Made by a program: the position numbers and the translations under genes
The notes under the pieces: model-generated
What the model saw: only the letters and a program-made list of their open reading frames with translations
What the model was told of the DNA's origin: nothing
The model's database searches: none
Shown: in pieces, positions 13,004-54,947 of the stretch
How the letters are laid out: every line of letters starts with the position of its first letter
How positions within the stretch are numbered: the stretch's first letter is position 1
Assembly (NCBI GenBank): GCA_949752745.1
Contig: OX457032.1
Span: 8,322,271-8,386,270 of the forward strand
DNA: 64,000 nt
Direction: 5' to 3'
DNA from: Protula sp. h YS-2021
Taxonomy: Eukaryota; Annelida; Polychaeta; Sabellida; Serpulidae

Positions 13004-13173
13004 CGCGGAGAATTCATTGAGTTGCCACAAGTGCAAAAAGGAAAACGAATTTATTTCTGCTGTTTTGGCTATCTGAGGCCTTGTTTTGTGTGTTTATGTT
13101 ACATGACTTGTAGGCTTTGTCTTGGATTCTCACACTTGGGAGAGGCTAACCAACTCACTGCTGTGCGGTTCGT

Positions 13174-13640
13174 TCACAGGCCTTCCTGGCGTGTTCGAAT
13201 CCAATACAAAGCACCCATACCATGATCCAGCCTTCACAGGGCTTCCACGAGTGTCCGAATCCAATACAAAGCACCCACCCCATGATCCAGCCCTCACAGG
13301 CCTTCCACGAGTGTCCGAATCCAATACAAAGCACCCAATCCATGAGACAGCCTTCACAGGGCTTCCACGCGTGTTCGAATCCAATACAAAGCACCCACCC
13401 CCATGATCTATCCCTCACAGGCCTTCCACGAGTGTTCGAATCCAATACAAAGCACCCAATCCATGAGACAGCCTTCACAGGGCTTCCACGCGTGTTCGAA
13501 TCCAATACAAAGCACCCACCCCCATGATCCAGCCCTCACAGGGCTTCCACGAGTGTCCGAATCCAATACAAAGCACCCAGTCCATGAGACAGCCTTCACA
13601 GGGCTTCCACGCGTGTTCGAATCCAACACAACCCCTGTCC
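13174..13640. repeat. 60-bp minisatellite, about 7.7 copies
   Basis: Units carry CCGAATCCAATACAAAGCAC followed by a variable C-rich part and CATGATCCAGCC or CATGAGACAGCC, then TCACAGG(C/G)CTTCCACG. Periodicity is 60-61 bp. All three frames stay open on both strands, which gives spurious repetitive peptides; nothing supports a protein. Confidence 0.9.
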
Positions 13641-14743
13641 CATAATTAAAAAAAAACTGTCAGTGTCTCCGTGAAATTATTCAATAAAGATCTACGTAGA
13701 ATTAAATGGCCGTGCAGCTTTACATTTGAAACATGGTTTGTATAAAATAAGAAATTTTGAGGCACGGATGTGGCTGTCTTTCGAATATGTTCCAATTGTT
13801 GACTATTCCTTGTCGCATGGCCAGGTTTCTTTCAAGGCTGACTTATTCTTGCTTGTCACCCCTGTGTTAGACGACGCCCATTTGTTGTTTTGGGGTGCAT
13901 TCAAAAGGGGTTTTAAATTATCTTACTTATAAATGGAGTGCTTTTGTTGAATCAATGTGGTATGTTTCAGAAATGGCGATTTATGTTAGAGTGTGCTTCA
14001 CTTTTTATGAGAGCCATATACTGTTAAACTGAGCCTATATTTGCTTTTTGTGCGATAGTTTTGACGATGACAAACAAAAATTGCCAACACCAGAGGTTTA
14101 TATTCAAATGACCTGCTACAAAACCTCAAAACTGACTGGACGGAATATCACACAACAACAAAAATACTCGAATGAAAATGTTGGCTGTGAACATTTTACA
14201 AAAAAGGAACCAGGGGATAAATAAGTCTGCACTGAGACCACGCTACAGGGCGTGTACCTTAATTCATCTTAGCCTTGTCATTATTATTTCTTATTCACTT
14301 TTTTTGTGTGTAGCATTTGTGTTAAAATTCTTATGGCCGTGTTAACAACATGTAAATTTGGTCACGATTATGCAAAATGTAACTGACGAACAAGAGAGAT
14401 TATGACGAGGAATGAGGATAAAAAGATTCATTAAAATACACAAATAAGCAAAAGTTTTAACAACTGGACATACGTGTGAAGACTAAAGCTTAATTCGTCG
14501 ATATTTTTTTCAAATTTCAAGCATTCATGCAAATTTCTAAGTAAAATATCTTCAAAAGACGTGGAATTAACAAATATGCAGGAATAAATGTATAGTATCT
14601 GAATAACATACAATTAATCAAAGGCATTATATTTGTATATCATTTGACAAAAGGGGGCACTGTTAGACTGCTGTGGTGTCCTAATTTTCACAACGCGCTC
14701 CCAGTTGTCCATCCTCAGAAGAATTTAACGTAACCGCAAAGCG
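13641..14743. other. Non-coding region upstream of the tetraspan gene
   Basis: AT-rich sequence without recognisable repeats or coding exons. The promoter and 5' UTR of the tetraspan gene (ATG at 14744) should lie in its right part. An in-frame stop at 14726 precedes the ATG. Confidence 0.4.
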
Positions 14744-47884
<33,141 letters not shown>

Positions 47885-47888
<4 letters not shown>

Positions 47889-48165
47889 GTGCTCGTATAC
47901 CAGGGTCAGTTATCATCATCATAAGGGAAATGTGGCAAGGTGAGTGCTCATATGCCAGGGTCAATTATCGGCATCATGAAGGAAGGGTGACAAGGTGAGT
48001 GCTCGTATGCCAGCGTCAATCGCCATCGTCATGAGGGAAGGGTGACAAGGTGAGTGCTCGTATGCCAGGGTCAGTTATCATCATTATAAGGTAAATATGG
48101 CAAGGCGAGTGCTCATATGCCAGGGTCAATTATCGGCATCATGAAGGAAGGGTGGCCGTATGCAG
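47885..48165. repeat. 55-bp donor/stop minisatellite, five units
   Basis: Starts at the end of exon 47703. GTAAGTGCTCGTATACCAGG is repeated with GT (one GC) at 47885, 47940, 47995, 48050 and 48105. Each is preceded by a copy of the exon end (AAGGGTGACAAG), so both the putative donor and the in-frame TAA/TGA are multiplied. Confidence 0.9.
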
Positions 48166-48289
48166 AGTCAATTATCATCATCACCGTGTAGTTCACGTTT
48201 AAGCCATACTGCGTCTTCGTTCACTTCAGCACAATTATATTTAAAAACTAAGTGAACGAATAAAAAGTTTATCACTAGTATTTCACTAT

Positions 48290-48430
48290 ACAGTGGAACC
48301 TCTGAAATCGGACACCCCTCGGGACCGAATAAAATTTGCCCTATTTCAGAGGTGTTCCCATTTGGGAGACTTGGTCCTACTTTGGTAAAATTTTGCGGGT
48401 TGACCGCAGATTCAAGTTTGGTGTCCAAAC
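48290..48430. other. Possible pogo/Tigger-type element end
   Basis: TACAGTGGAACCTCTGAAAT CGGACACC resembles the inverted terminus of pogo-like elements, and an internal complement ATTTCAGAGGTGTTCC lies at 48340. Only one end is visible. Confidence 0.3.
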
Positions 48431-48458
48431 ACAAAGAAAGTATGAATATTAGTATGAA

Positions 48459-50722
48459 TCACGGACAAAACGGTGACGGCCAAAACGGCGTCGGCCAAAA
48501 CGGAGAAGACCAAAACGGCGACGGCCAAAACGGCGATGGCCAAAACGGCAACAAGTGCAACCATGGACAAAACGGCGACTAAGATTAATAATTTAATGTT
48601 GAAAATCAAAATACAAATAACAATGTTGCCAGATAAATCAATTCATTTCTACTTGAAGATAAGTATAATTTGAACCAATATTTAAATTTTAAGGGCAAAA
48701 TAAAATGGATAATTTAACACTTATTTTCTCATATATTCCTAATTGCAATTATACGATAATCCATCGTGTGCTTGGGTGGGGGGGGGGGGGGCGGTAAATA
48801 AGTACATTTTGAAAGACAATTGCATTTAGCGACTGTGCCACCTAATCCGTTATTGCACGTGAATCCGCATCAATAAAAGGCAAAATAAAAATACCACTAA
48901 AAGGACTTCGGATTATCAGCAATGAAAGACCGATGTGTTAATCGCCTTAATGAGCTAATCTGTACCGGTTATGTGAAATGCTGTTATTATACATGAATCC
49001 ACACCAATAAAAGATAAGATGAAATTTTATTTTCCCTGAGAAAATAATTTTCAGTTTTACCTGAGAAAAGTAAGTGAGTAAATAATTCCTTGAGCAGATT
49101 ACTGAGACAGTGACTGGTGACAGGAAGGAGGTGGTTAGGGAGGGCAGAAAGGGCGCGTTGGGATAAATGCTGCACTGTGTTTATTTATCTCTGATAGTTA
49201 AGTAAACTGTGTTGGTAACGTTGTTACTTTTTTTTTTTAAATAAGCGTTTTAAAGCATAAACTTCTTAAAAAACTCCGTCGCCGTTTTGTCCGGGGTTGC
49301 ACTTGTCGCCGTTTTGGCCGTCGCCGTTTTGGTCTTCTCCGTTATGGCCGTCGCCGTTTTGGCCGTCGCCGTTATGTCCGTATACCGTTCCATATATATA
49401 TAAAGAAAACTATGAACTATAGTTTCCCTGATGCAGTTATGAAAATTTTCAGGGAAAGTACAGTTTCCCTGAACTTTAGCATGTAAACCAAAGTTTCCCT
49501 GAAAATGAAAGCTAATTGAAATCCCAATACCCTCGTAGATCGTGCTCGATGTGATCCGCCTAACTTATTGGACGTTATACAAAGTCGCAATGAAAACGGC
49601 GTGTAGTTCTAGGCACAAGTCAGTGTACTCCTCGATGCCATTCTGGTTTGTGATGCAGTAACAAACACAGGCATTACGACAGTGAAAAATTATTGAGCCA
49701 CCTTTTAGTAAAATCTGAAAGGTAGAGTTAACTTCTTTGTTTTGCAAAACATAAAGTGTGCTCAAATTATGTAGTATATTTGGTATCCGGACATAACGGC
49801 GACGGCCATAACGGATAAGACCAAAATGGCGACGGCCAAAACGGCGGCAGCCAAAACGGCGACAAGTGCAATCCCGGACAAAACGGCGACGGAGTTTTTT
49901 TTAGTTTATGCTTTAAAATGCTTATTAAACAAAACAAAAAGTAACAACGTTGCCAACACACTTTAATTAAGCATCAGAGATAAATAAATTTGAACATAGT
50001 GCAGCATTTCTCCCAACGTTCCTTGCCTGCCCTCTCTAAACACCTCTTTCCTGCCACCAGTCACTGTCTCAGTAATCTGCTCAAGGAATGATTTACTCAC
50101 TTTTTCTCAGGTAAAACTGAAAATTTTTTTCTCAGGTAAAATAAAATTTAATCTCATCTTTCATTGGTGTGGATTCGTATATAATAACAGCATCTCACAT
50201 AACCGATACAGATAAGGATTAGCTCACTGAGGCGATTAAAACATCGGTCTTTCATTGCTGATAATCCGGAATGCTTTTAGTGGCATTTTTATTTTGCCTT
50301 TTATTGATGCGGATTCACGTGCAATAACGGATTAGGTGACACAGTCGCCAAATACAATTATCTTTCAAAATGTACTTATTTACCCCCCCCCCCCCCACCT
50401 ACACGATGGATTATTGTATAATTGCAATTACATGTAGGAATATATGAGAAAATAAGTGTTAAATTATCCGTTTTACTTTGCCCTTAAAATTTAAAGATTG
50501 GTTCAAATTATACTTATCTTCAAGTCGAAATGAATTGATTTATCTGTCAACACTATTCTTTGTATTTTGATTTGCAACATTAAATTATTAATCTTCGTTG
50601 CCGTTTTGTCCAGGGTTGCACTTGTCGCCGTTTTGGCCATCGCCGTTTTGGCCGTCGCCGTTTTGGTCTTCTCCGTTTTGACCGTCCCAGTTTTGACCGT
50701 CGCCGTTTTGTCCGGGATTCAG
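48459..50722. mobile_element. Large palindromic fold-back element with GCCGTTTTG arrays
   Basis: The left arm 48459-49400 and the right arm 49785-50722 are inverted copies. Shared blocks, in mirrored order, are the (GCCGTTTTGGCCGTC)n array, AAATCAAAATACAAA, a poly-G/poly-C run with CACGATGGATTAT, CCTAATCCGTTATTGCACGT, GTAAAACTGAAAATT, a GTTGGTAACGTTGTTACTTT variant, and a second GCCGTTTTG array. The centre (49401-49784) is unpaired. The arms are ~940 bp, which is long for a fold-back element. No transposase is visible. Confidence 0.8.
49565..49765 (-). other. Open frame in the loop of the fold-back element
   Basis: A 66-codon frame in the unpaired centre. It contains Cys-rich ACVCYCITNQNG and a hydrophobic end. 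It resembles no family I know and could be captured host sequence or chance. The first codon is not certain. Confidence 0.2.
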
Positions 50723-50884
50723 TATATTTGTGATTCGCATTGGAAACTGTTGACAAGATTTTTAAGCACCTTATTATTTGGGGCAGAGTCGATTAATGCC
50801 AATTGGTTGAATAAAAGATATGGTGTATAAAGTAGCAATTAGAGGAATATGTTTTATTAGTAGGAAAAGGAGAGAATCACCGCA

Positions 50885-51130
50885 CTTTGTGACGTCATAC
50901 TGTCTGGAAATGACGTCATAGCGTCTGGAGCGGAAGTGTTGTCTGGAGCGGAAGTGTTGTCTGGAGCGGAAGTGTTGTCTGGACCGGAAGTGTTGTCTGG
51001 AGCGGAAGTCATGATAAGCGTTAGGATAGGCGCGGCCATCCATGACGTTATGATGACGTCATGATGACGTCATGATGACGTCATACTGTCTGGAGCGAAA
51101 GTCTGGAGCGAAAGTCTGGAGCGAAAGTTG
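50885..51130. repeat. 18-bp GTCTGGAGCGGAAGTGTT repeat with TGACGTCA palindromes
   Basis: Five units of GTCTGGAGCGGAAGTGTT at 50925-51010 and three shorter TCTGGAGCGAAAG units at 51090-51127. Between and beside them are at least five perfect TGACGTCA (CRE/ATF-type) palindromes, three of them in a row at 51053-51083 as GATGACGTCAT repeats. Confidence 0.85.
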
Positions 51131-51227
51131 CTTGAAAGTGTTGGCCGAGTCAATCATCATGAAGCCAACGAACTCCACCTGTCAATCAGTATAACCATGG
51201 CAACAGACCCTAAAAAGTGATGACCTC

Positions 51228-51830
51228 GCCCCCCCCCCCTCGAAATTGTGATTTTTGCATATTTATCCGTTTCAGACGATTCTGAACATTTTTCATTTTT
51301 TGGGTCGACCGACCCCCCCCCCCCCCCTCGAAATTGTGATTTTTGAATATTTATCCGTTTCAGACGATTCTGAACATTTTTCATTTTTTGGGTCGACCAC
51401 CCCCCCCCCCCCTCGAAATTGTGATTTTTGCATATTTATCCGTTTCAGACGATTCTGAACATTTTTCATTTTTTGGGTCGACCACCCACCCCCCCCCCCC
51501 TCGAAATTGTGATTTTTGCATATTTATCCGTTTCAGACGATTCTGAACATTTTTCATTTTTTGGGTCGACCGACCCCCCCCCCCCCCCCCCTCGAAATTG
51601 TGATTTTTGAATATTCATCCGTTTCAGACGATTCTGAACATTTTTCATTTTTTGGGTCGACCACCCCCCCCCCCCTCGAAATTGTGATTTTTGCATATTT
51701 ATCCGTTTCAGACGATTCTGAACATTCTTCATTTTTTGGGTCGACCACCCACCCCCCCCCCCCCCCCTCGAAATTGTGATTTTTGTATATTTATCCGTTT
51801 CAGACGATTCTGAACTCAGCAGTACAACTG
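51228..51830. repeat. ~88-bp minisatellite with poly-C tracts, seven units
   Basis: Each unit has a run of 11-18 C, TCGAAATTGTGATTTTTG, ATATTTATCCGTTTCAGACG and TTTTTGGGTCGACC. Copies of TCGAAATTGTGA start near 51239, 51329, 51412, 51501, 51590, 51676 and 51768. It ends at the presumed left border of the Polinton. Confidence 0.93.
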
Positions 51831-51922
51831 TAAGTGAGACATTCATATACATAAGTAAAATTCTGCTGAGTCAGCAATTTTTGAACAAAGTTACACACCA
51901 TATTTTGATTACATGGAAGTAG

Positions 51923-51930
51923 TATAAAAG
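51923..51930 (+). promoter_or_regulatory. TATA box upstream of the first Polinton gene
   Basis: TATAAAAG, 63 bp before the ATG at 51994. The surrounding sequence GATTACATGGAAGTAGTATA is repeated at 52498-52516 (with CATAAAAG) before the second gene copy. Confidence 0.55.
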
Positions 51931-51993
51931 CATGAGTGAAACATGTCCACTAGTCAACTAGTAATACATTGTGTGACGAGAAAAGACTTCACA

Positions 51994-52461
51994 ATGTCAG
52001 CATTACTTCTTGACAGATGTATGACTATGGACGACGTCTTCAAAGTGAATTATACTAACTATGTGTTTTCAAAGCTTCCTACTTTTGAATGGGATTGGAT
52101 GCAGCAAGTGAAGAATTTACATCTGCATTGGGAAGCTGTCGGAAAGACTATTCCAAGTGATTTCATCGACTCGTTTCTACGTGACTGTGAAGATCTACAT
52201 ATACTATCAACTTATGACATTGATTTAACATTTATCATATCAACTTATGACATTGATTCAGCATTTATCAACGCGAATACAATTTGGGCAGTTGAGCTCA
52301 TGTTAGTTGTAGCTGCAAGAATCATTTTACTTTATGATGATGATGTTCCATTGACGACGAATGTATCAGACCTTGTTCGGTTCAACCATGGACGAGTTGA
52401 AGTGAATTCAAACGTTTGCAAGAAGTTTGAAAAGCTTGATTCAGCAGATAGTTGGGTATAA
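51994..52461 (+). CDS. Unknown Polinton protein, duplicated family, copy 1
   Basis: 155 aa from the ATG at 51994, chosen because it lies downstream of the TATA box and because similarity to copy 2 is continuous from just before it. I do not recognise the family. The protein is acidic, largely helical in appearance and has the order MSALLLDRCMTMDDVF, NLHLHWEAVGKT, LSTYDIDLTF, NTIWAVELMLVVAARIILLY and LVRFNHGRVEVN. An 11-residue stretch (STYDIDxxFI) is repeated in tandem, through an in-frame 33-bp duplication absent from copy 2. It is about 80% identical to the next gene by eye, and a more distant relative appears to be the protein at 53797. Position at the element's left end, before the integrase, suggests an early or accessory role; no function can be assigned. 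Confidence 0.7.
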   Translation: MSALLLDRCMTMDDVFKVNYTNYVFSKLPTFEWDWMQQVKNLHLHWEAVGKTIPSDFIDSFLRDCEDLHILSTYDIDLTFIISTYDIDSAFINANTIWAVELMLVVAARIILLYDDDVPLTTNVSDLVRFNHGRVEVNSNVCKKFEKLDSADSWV

Positions 52462-52464
52462 AAG
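52457..52464 (+). promoter_or_regulatory. TATA-like motif at the end of copy 1
   Basis: TATAAAAG within TAGTTGGGTATAAAAGGGAG. It overlaps the stop codon of the upstream gene and is repeated exactly at 53039-53046. Confidence 0.45.
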
Positions 52465-52574
52465 GGAGTGAACTCAGCAGAGTGGAGTCATTTCTCTGAT
52501 TACATGGAAGTAGCATAAAAGCACGAGTATTGAATAAGTTTGAACAAGTTACACACCATATACCATCAAAGTTT

Positions 52575-52582
52575 TATAAAAG
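52575..52582 (+). promoter_or_regulatory. TATA box upstream of copy 2
   Basis: TATAAAAG 27 bp before the ATG at 52609. Confidence 0.5.
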
Positions 52583-52608
52583 GAAGAGTGACGAGAAAAG
52601 ACTTCACA

Positions 52609-53043
52609 ATGTCAGCATTACTTCTTGACAGATGTATGACTATGGACGACGTCTTCAAAGTGAACTATATTGACTATGTGTTTTCAAAGCTTCCTGCTTT
52701 TGAATCGGATTGGATGCTGCAAGTGAAGAATTTGCATCTGCATTGGGAAGCTGTTGGAAAGACCATTCCAAGAGATCGTTTCATCCGCTCGTTTCTACAT
52801 GAATGTGAAGAACTGCATTTACTATCAACTTACAACATTGATTTAGCATTTATCAACGCGAATACAATTTGGGCAACTGATCTCATGTTAGTTGTAGCTA
52901 CTAGAATTATTCTACATTATGATGACGATGTTCCAAATAATGTATCAGACCTTGTCCGATTCAACCATGGACGAGTTGAAGTGAATTCAAACGTTTGCAA
53001 GTTCTTTGAAAAGGGAGCTGACTCAGCAGATAGTTGGGTATAA
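52609..53043 (+). CDS. Unknown Polinton protein, duplicated family, copy 2
   Basis: 144 aa from the ATG at 52609, directly after GACGAGAAAAGACTTCACA, which also precedes copy 1. It is collinear with copy 1, with scattered substitutions and a single STYNIDLAFI segment where copy 1 has two. The duplication unit includes the promoter and the 3' end (the phrase TCAGCAGATAGTTGGGTATA follows both). Substitutions cluster in the middle, while the N-terminus and the LVRFNHGRVEVNSNVC segment are nearly unchanged, which suggests the frame is still under constraint. Function unknown; no catalytic motif or membrane segment is evident apart from a hydrophobic helix around TDLMLVVATRIIL. Confidence 0.7.
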   Translation: MSALLLDRCMTMDDVFKVNYIDYVFSKLPAFESDWMLQVKNLHLHWEAVGKTIPRDRFIRSFLHECEELHLLSTYNIDLAFINANTIWATDLMLVVATRIILHYDDDVPNNVSDLVRFNHGRVEVNSNVCKFFEKGADSADSWV

Positions 53044-53046
53044 AAG
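53039..53046 (+). promoter_or_regulatory. TATA-like motif upstream of the 53124 gene
   Basis: TATAAAAG overlapping the preceding stop codon, 78 bp before the ATG at 53124. Same context as 52457. Confidence 0.5.
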
Positions 53047-53123
53047 GGAGTGAACTCAGCAGAGTGAAGTCATTTCTCAGCAGACAGTTGGAGGGAGTGG
53101 ATCATCAATACATTGTTGCAGCC

Positions 53124-53771
53124 ATGGAGAACAAGACAAGCAACGCAACGCAGCGCAGCAGCAGCTTTAAAATTAGTGCTAACTTAACCATTACTGTGGA
53201 GCATGGAGAATATGGGCCATTTCTACGCATCACACGTGGAGAGAGATGGTGTGCTTATTCACCATCTTTGTGGAAGATTGTGTGCCAGAGCTTGAAAAAT
53301 TTACGCGACATTGGCTTCAAACTATACTTAACGCAAACGAAGTGGCTTGAAGTCATTTCATACTTGGATATGCGCTATGTGAGTTTTGTGCGCACGTCAC
53401 GGTTTGAAGGGAAAGAATACACACATCACATCAACATGAATGATGGTGAATGGGAGAAACTGCTTCAGGAGATGGACAACATCAACTCAGCCCTATCACC
53501 ATGTGAGGAATGTCATGACAAGAAAACAATCATCAAGCTGCAAAAGGATGGTCGGATGAAGGTGTCAAAGCTATCCAAGAAAAGGCTGACTGAAGTTCAG
53601 TTGGAGAATATGAACGTGCAAAATCAACTTGGACTTACCTGTGACTATTGCGGTGCTTGTGGATATGTGGAAGATTATCATTGCCACTGCCACAAGTATA
53701 ATTGCAAGTTGTGTGAACCAAACAACTTCTGCGGCAAGTGTGGAGTACTTAAAGTCAGTGAAGCAAAGTAA
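53124..53771 (+). CDS. PC4-like protein with C-terminal zinc-binding cluster
   Basis: 215 aa from the ATG at 53124; the frame is open further left, but that region contains the TATA motif. Residues ~12-65 and ~66-125 look like two related units, each with beta-type strands ending in a Trp-containing helix (SPSLWKIVCQSL and NDGEWEKLLQEMDN). The second shares DMRYVSF..Y..YIN/HIN..EW..L with the minus-strand gene at 61557. Those features resemble the single-stranded DNA binding PC4/p15 coactivator fold, seen clearly in the 62566 gene. The last ~95 residues hold CEEC, CDYCGACG, then a His/Cys-rich stretch and CGKCG, probably binding two zinc ions. A role in DNA or RNA binding is inferred. The PC4 link is by pattern only. 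Confidence 0.6.
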   Translation: MENKTSNATQRSSSFKISANLTITVEHGEYGPFLRITRGERWCAYSPSLWKIVCQSLKNLRDIGFKLYLTQTKWLEVISYLDMRYVSFVRTSRFEGKEYTHHINMNDGEWEKLLQEMDNINSALSPCEECHDKKTIIKLQKDGRMKVSKLSKKRLTEVQLENMNVQNQLGLTCDYCGACGYVEDYHCHCHKYNCKLCEPNNFCGKCGVLKVSEAK

Positions 53772-53796
53772 AAAGCTCACAAGACATTGAAACAAG

Positions 53797-54123
53797 ATGG
53801 ACGCATGTTTTAAAAATGCTTATATTGACTTAATGATTGCTAAACTTGCTTGCTATGGCACTCCAGACTATCAACTTTATCATTTGGATGCTTTTTGGGA
53901 TGTTGTACATCATAGTCTTGATGTGATTGAACTGCATTCAAGATTTCTTGGAGAATGTCATAAAATTGGAATAGAAGAAGATCCTGACTTTGACTTTGAT
54001 TCTGCACTTTATTCTGCTCGTACTGATGTGGAAGTATATTTCACCGTAGTGGATCATTTGAGAGATTGTTGTAAAGAAGAAGAGGAAACCGAGCAGCTTT
54101 ATCAGGTAACTTTAAAGATATAA
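53797..54123 (+). CDS. Unknown small Polinton protein related to the duplicated pair
   Basis: 108 aa, ATG at 53797. Its layout parallels the proteins at 51994 and 52609: an aromatic/helical N-terminus (AYIDLMIAKLACYGTPDY), an H-x-x-x-x-W segment (HLDAFWDVVHHSLDVIELHS), then C.K and an acidic segment (EEDPDFDFDSALYSA). I read it as a distant third member, with low certainty. There is no membrane segment. It lies 25 bp downstream of the zinc-cluster gene with no obvious TATA of its own, so it may share a transcript. Confidence 0.5.
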   Translation: MDACFKNAYIDLMIAKLACYGTPDYQLYHLDAFWDVVHHSLDVIELHSRFLGECHKIGIEEDPDFDFDSALYSARTDVEVYFTVVDHLRDCCKEEEETEQLYQVTLKI

Positions 54124-54167
54124 AAACCTTTTAATCATCTTTGTAACAACATAGTGAATTGATAACA

Positions 54168-54299
54168 ATGTTTTTCTTACTAGCAAATTTAGTTTTATGT
54201 GAGTGGTTTCAACGTAAACAAAGAAAGAACATGATAGAAGAGGCAGCAACTATATTAAAATATATTTTATTACAGGAAGAAACCGACATGTCAGAATAA
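54168..54299 (+). CDS. 43-aa small membrane peptide (possible)
   Basis: ATG at 54168 gives MFFLLANLVLCEWF followed by RKQRK and a helical acidic tail. That is a short hydrophobic anchor with positively charged residues after it. It fills the otherwise empty gap between two genes. Such small membrane peptides occur in Polintons and adenoviruses, but no homology is recognised, so it may be chance. Confidence 0.35.
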   Translation: MFFLLANLVLCEWFQRKQRKNMIEEAATILKYILLQEETDMSE

Positions 54300-54320
54300 A
54301 ACAGCAGAAACAAAGTCAAC

Positions 54321-54758
54321 ATGGAGAATCTCGTACTATTCAGCGCTCATAAGGACGTTCTTTCAAACATGTTTCCAACACGACTTGAAAAGTATGGACA
54401 TGTGTTCAACTCAAGTGAAGCTTTGTATCAATATGAGAAAGCAGTGTTTCATCACCGTCAAGATATTGCTTCAGCCATTGCTTCATGTAGAAATGGATAT
54501 GAAGCAAAACGTATTGCTAAAGTGATAAAGCCATGTCCGTTATGGCATACAGTGAAGAGAAGCAAAATGCAAGATGTTTTACAAGTCAAATGGAATCAGT
54601 GTGTATTGTTTCGCAACAAGTTGAAAGAATGTAAAGACAAAACTTTAGTTGAAGCAACGTATGATCATTGGTGGGGAGCTGGTGTGAAACAAGTGTCATC
54701 TGGATATCCTGGTCAGAATATTATGGGAAAGTTGTTAGAACTGTTGTGTGAGACTTGA
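54321..54758 (+). CDS. NADAR-family (YbiA-like) protein
   Basis: 145 aa, close to the ~150-160 aa of a single NADAR domain. Family landmarks in order: an early FSAHKDVLSNMFPT; then VFNSSEALYQYEKAVFH, with the Glu and Gln of the 'E..YQ..KA' signature; then A..I......AK..AK (RNGYEAKRIAK); then W..VK...M..V...K; and at the C-terminus LVEATYDHWWGAG, the conserved 'L.E....D..WG.G'. NADAR proteins are N-glycosidase-like enzymes acting on ADP-ribose-linked or related substrates: YbiA in riboflavin metabolism, and others reported to remove ADP-ribose from DNA bases. In this element it may counter a host NAD/ADP-ribose-based modification or process nucleotides; that is inference. Not part of the core Polinton gene set. 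Confidence 0.85.
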   Translation: MENLVLFSAHKDVLSNMFPTRLEKYGHVFNSSEALYQYEKAVFHHRQDIASAIASCRNGYEAKRIAKVIKPCPLWHTVKRSKMQDVLQVKWNQCVLFRNKLKECKDKTLVEATYDHWWGAGVKQVSSGYPGQNIMGKLLELLCET

Positions 54759-54814
54759 TGTGCAGACGTGTGAACATGGAGAAGTGTGTTAAGTGAACAG
54801 CAACTGGAAAAAAC

Positions 54815-54932
54815 TTGCTGAACTTGACAGACTTGCATTGCCGGAGCAGCATAACCTGCTAAACCTGACAGACTTGTGCTACATTGCCGGAGCAGCATAA
54901 CTTGCTAAACCTGACAGACTTGTGCTGCATTG
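54815..54932. repeat. ~55-bp direct repeat between Polinton genes
   Basis: TGCTAAACCTGACAGACTTG with CATTGCCGGAGCAGCATAA occurs two and a half times immediately before the ATG of the next gene. Confidence 0.75.
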
Positions 54933-54947
54933 ATTCAAGACTGCATA

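Noticed and set aside
13122..13645. Repetitive proteins with GLPRVFESNTKHP-like units
   Set aside because: The 60-bp period is a multiple of three, so open frames appear by default; they exist on both strands and have no start context or neighbours.
51255..51852. Repetitive frames with PPPPPLEIVIFAYLSVSDD-like units on both strands
   Set aside because: A by-product of the ~88-bp minisatellite with variable C runs; frames change with tract length.
51815..51880. Polinton terminal inverted repeat beginning at AGTACAACTGTAAGTGAGAC
   Set aside because: It starts with AG as Polinton ends often do, but without the other terminus it cannot be tested; kept only as a place to look.
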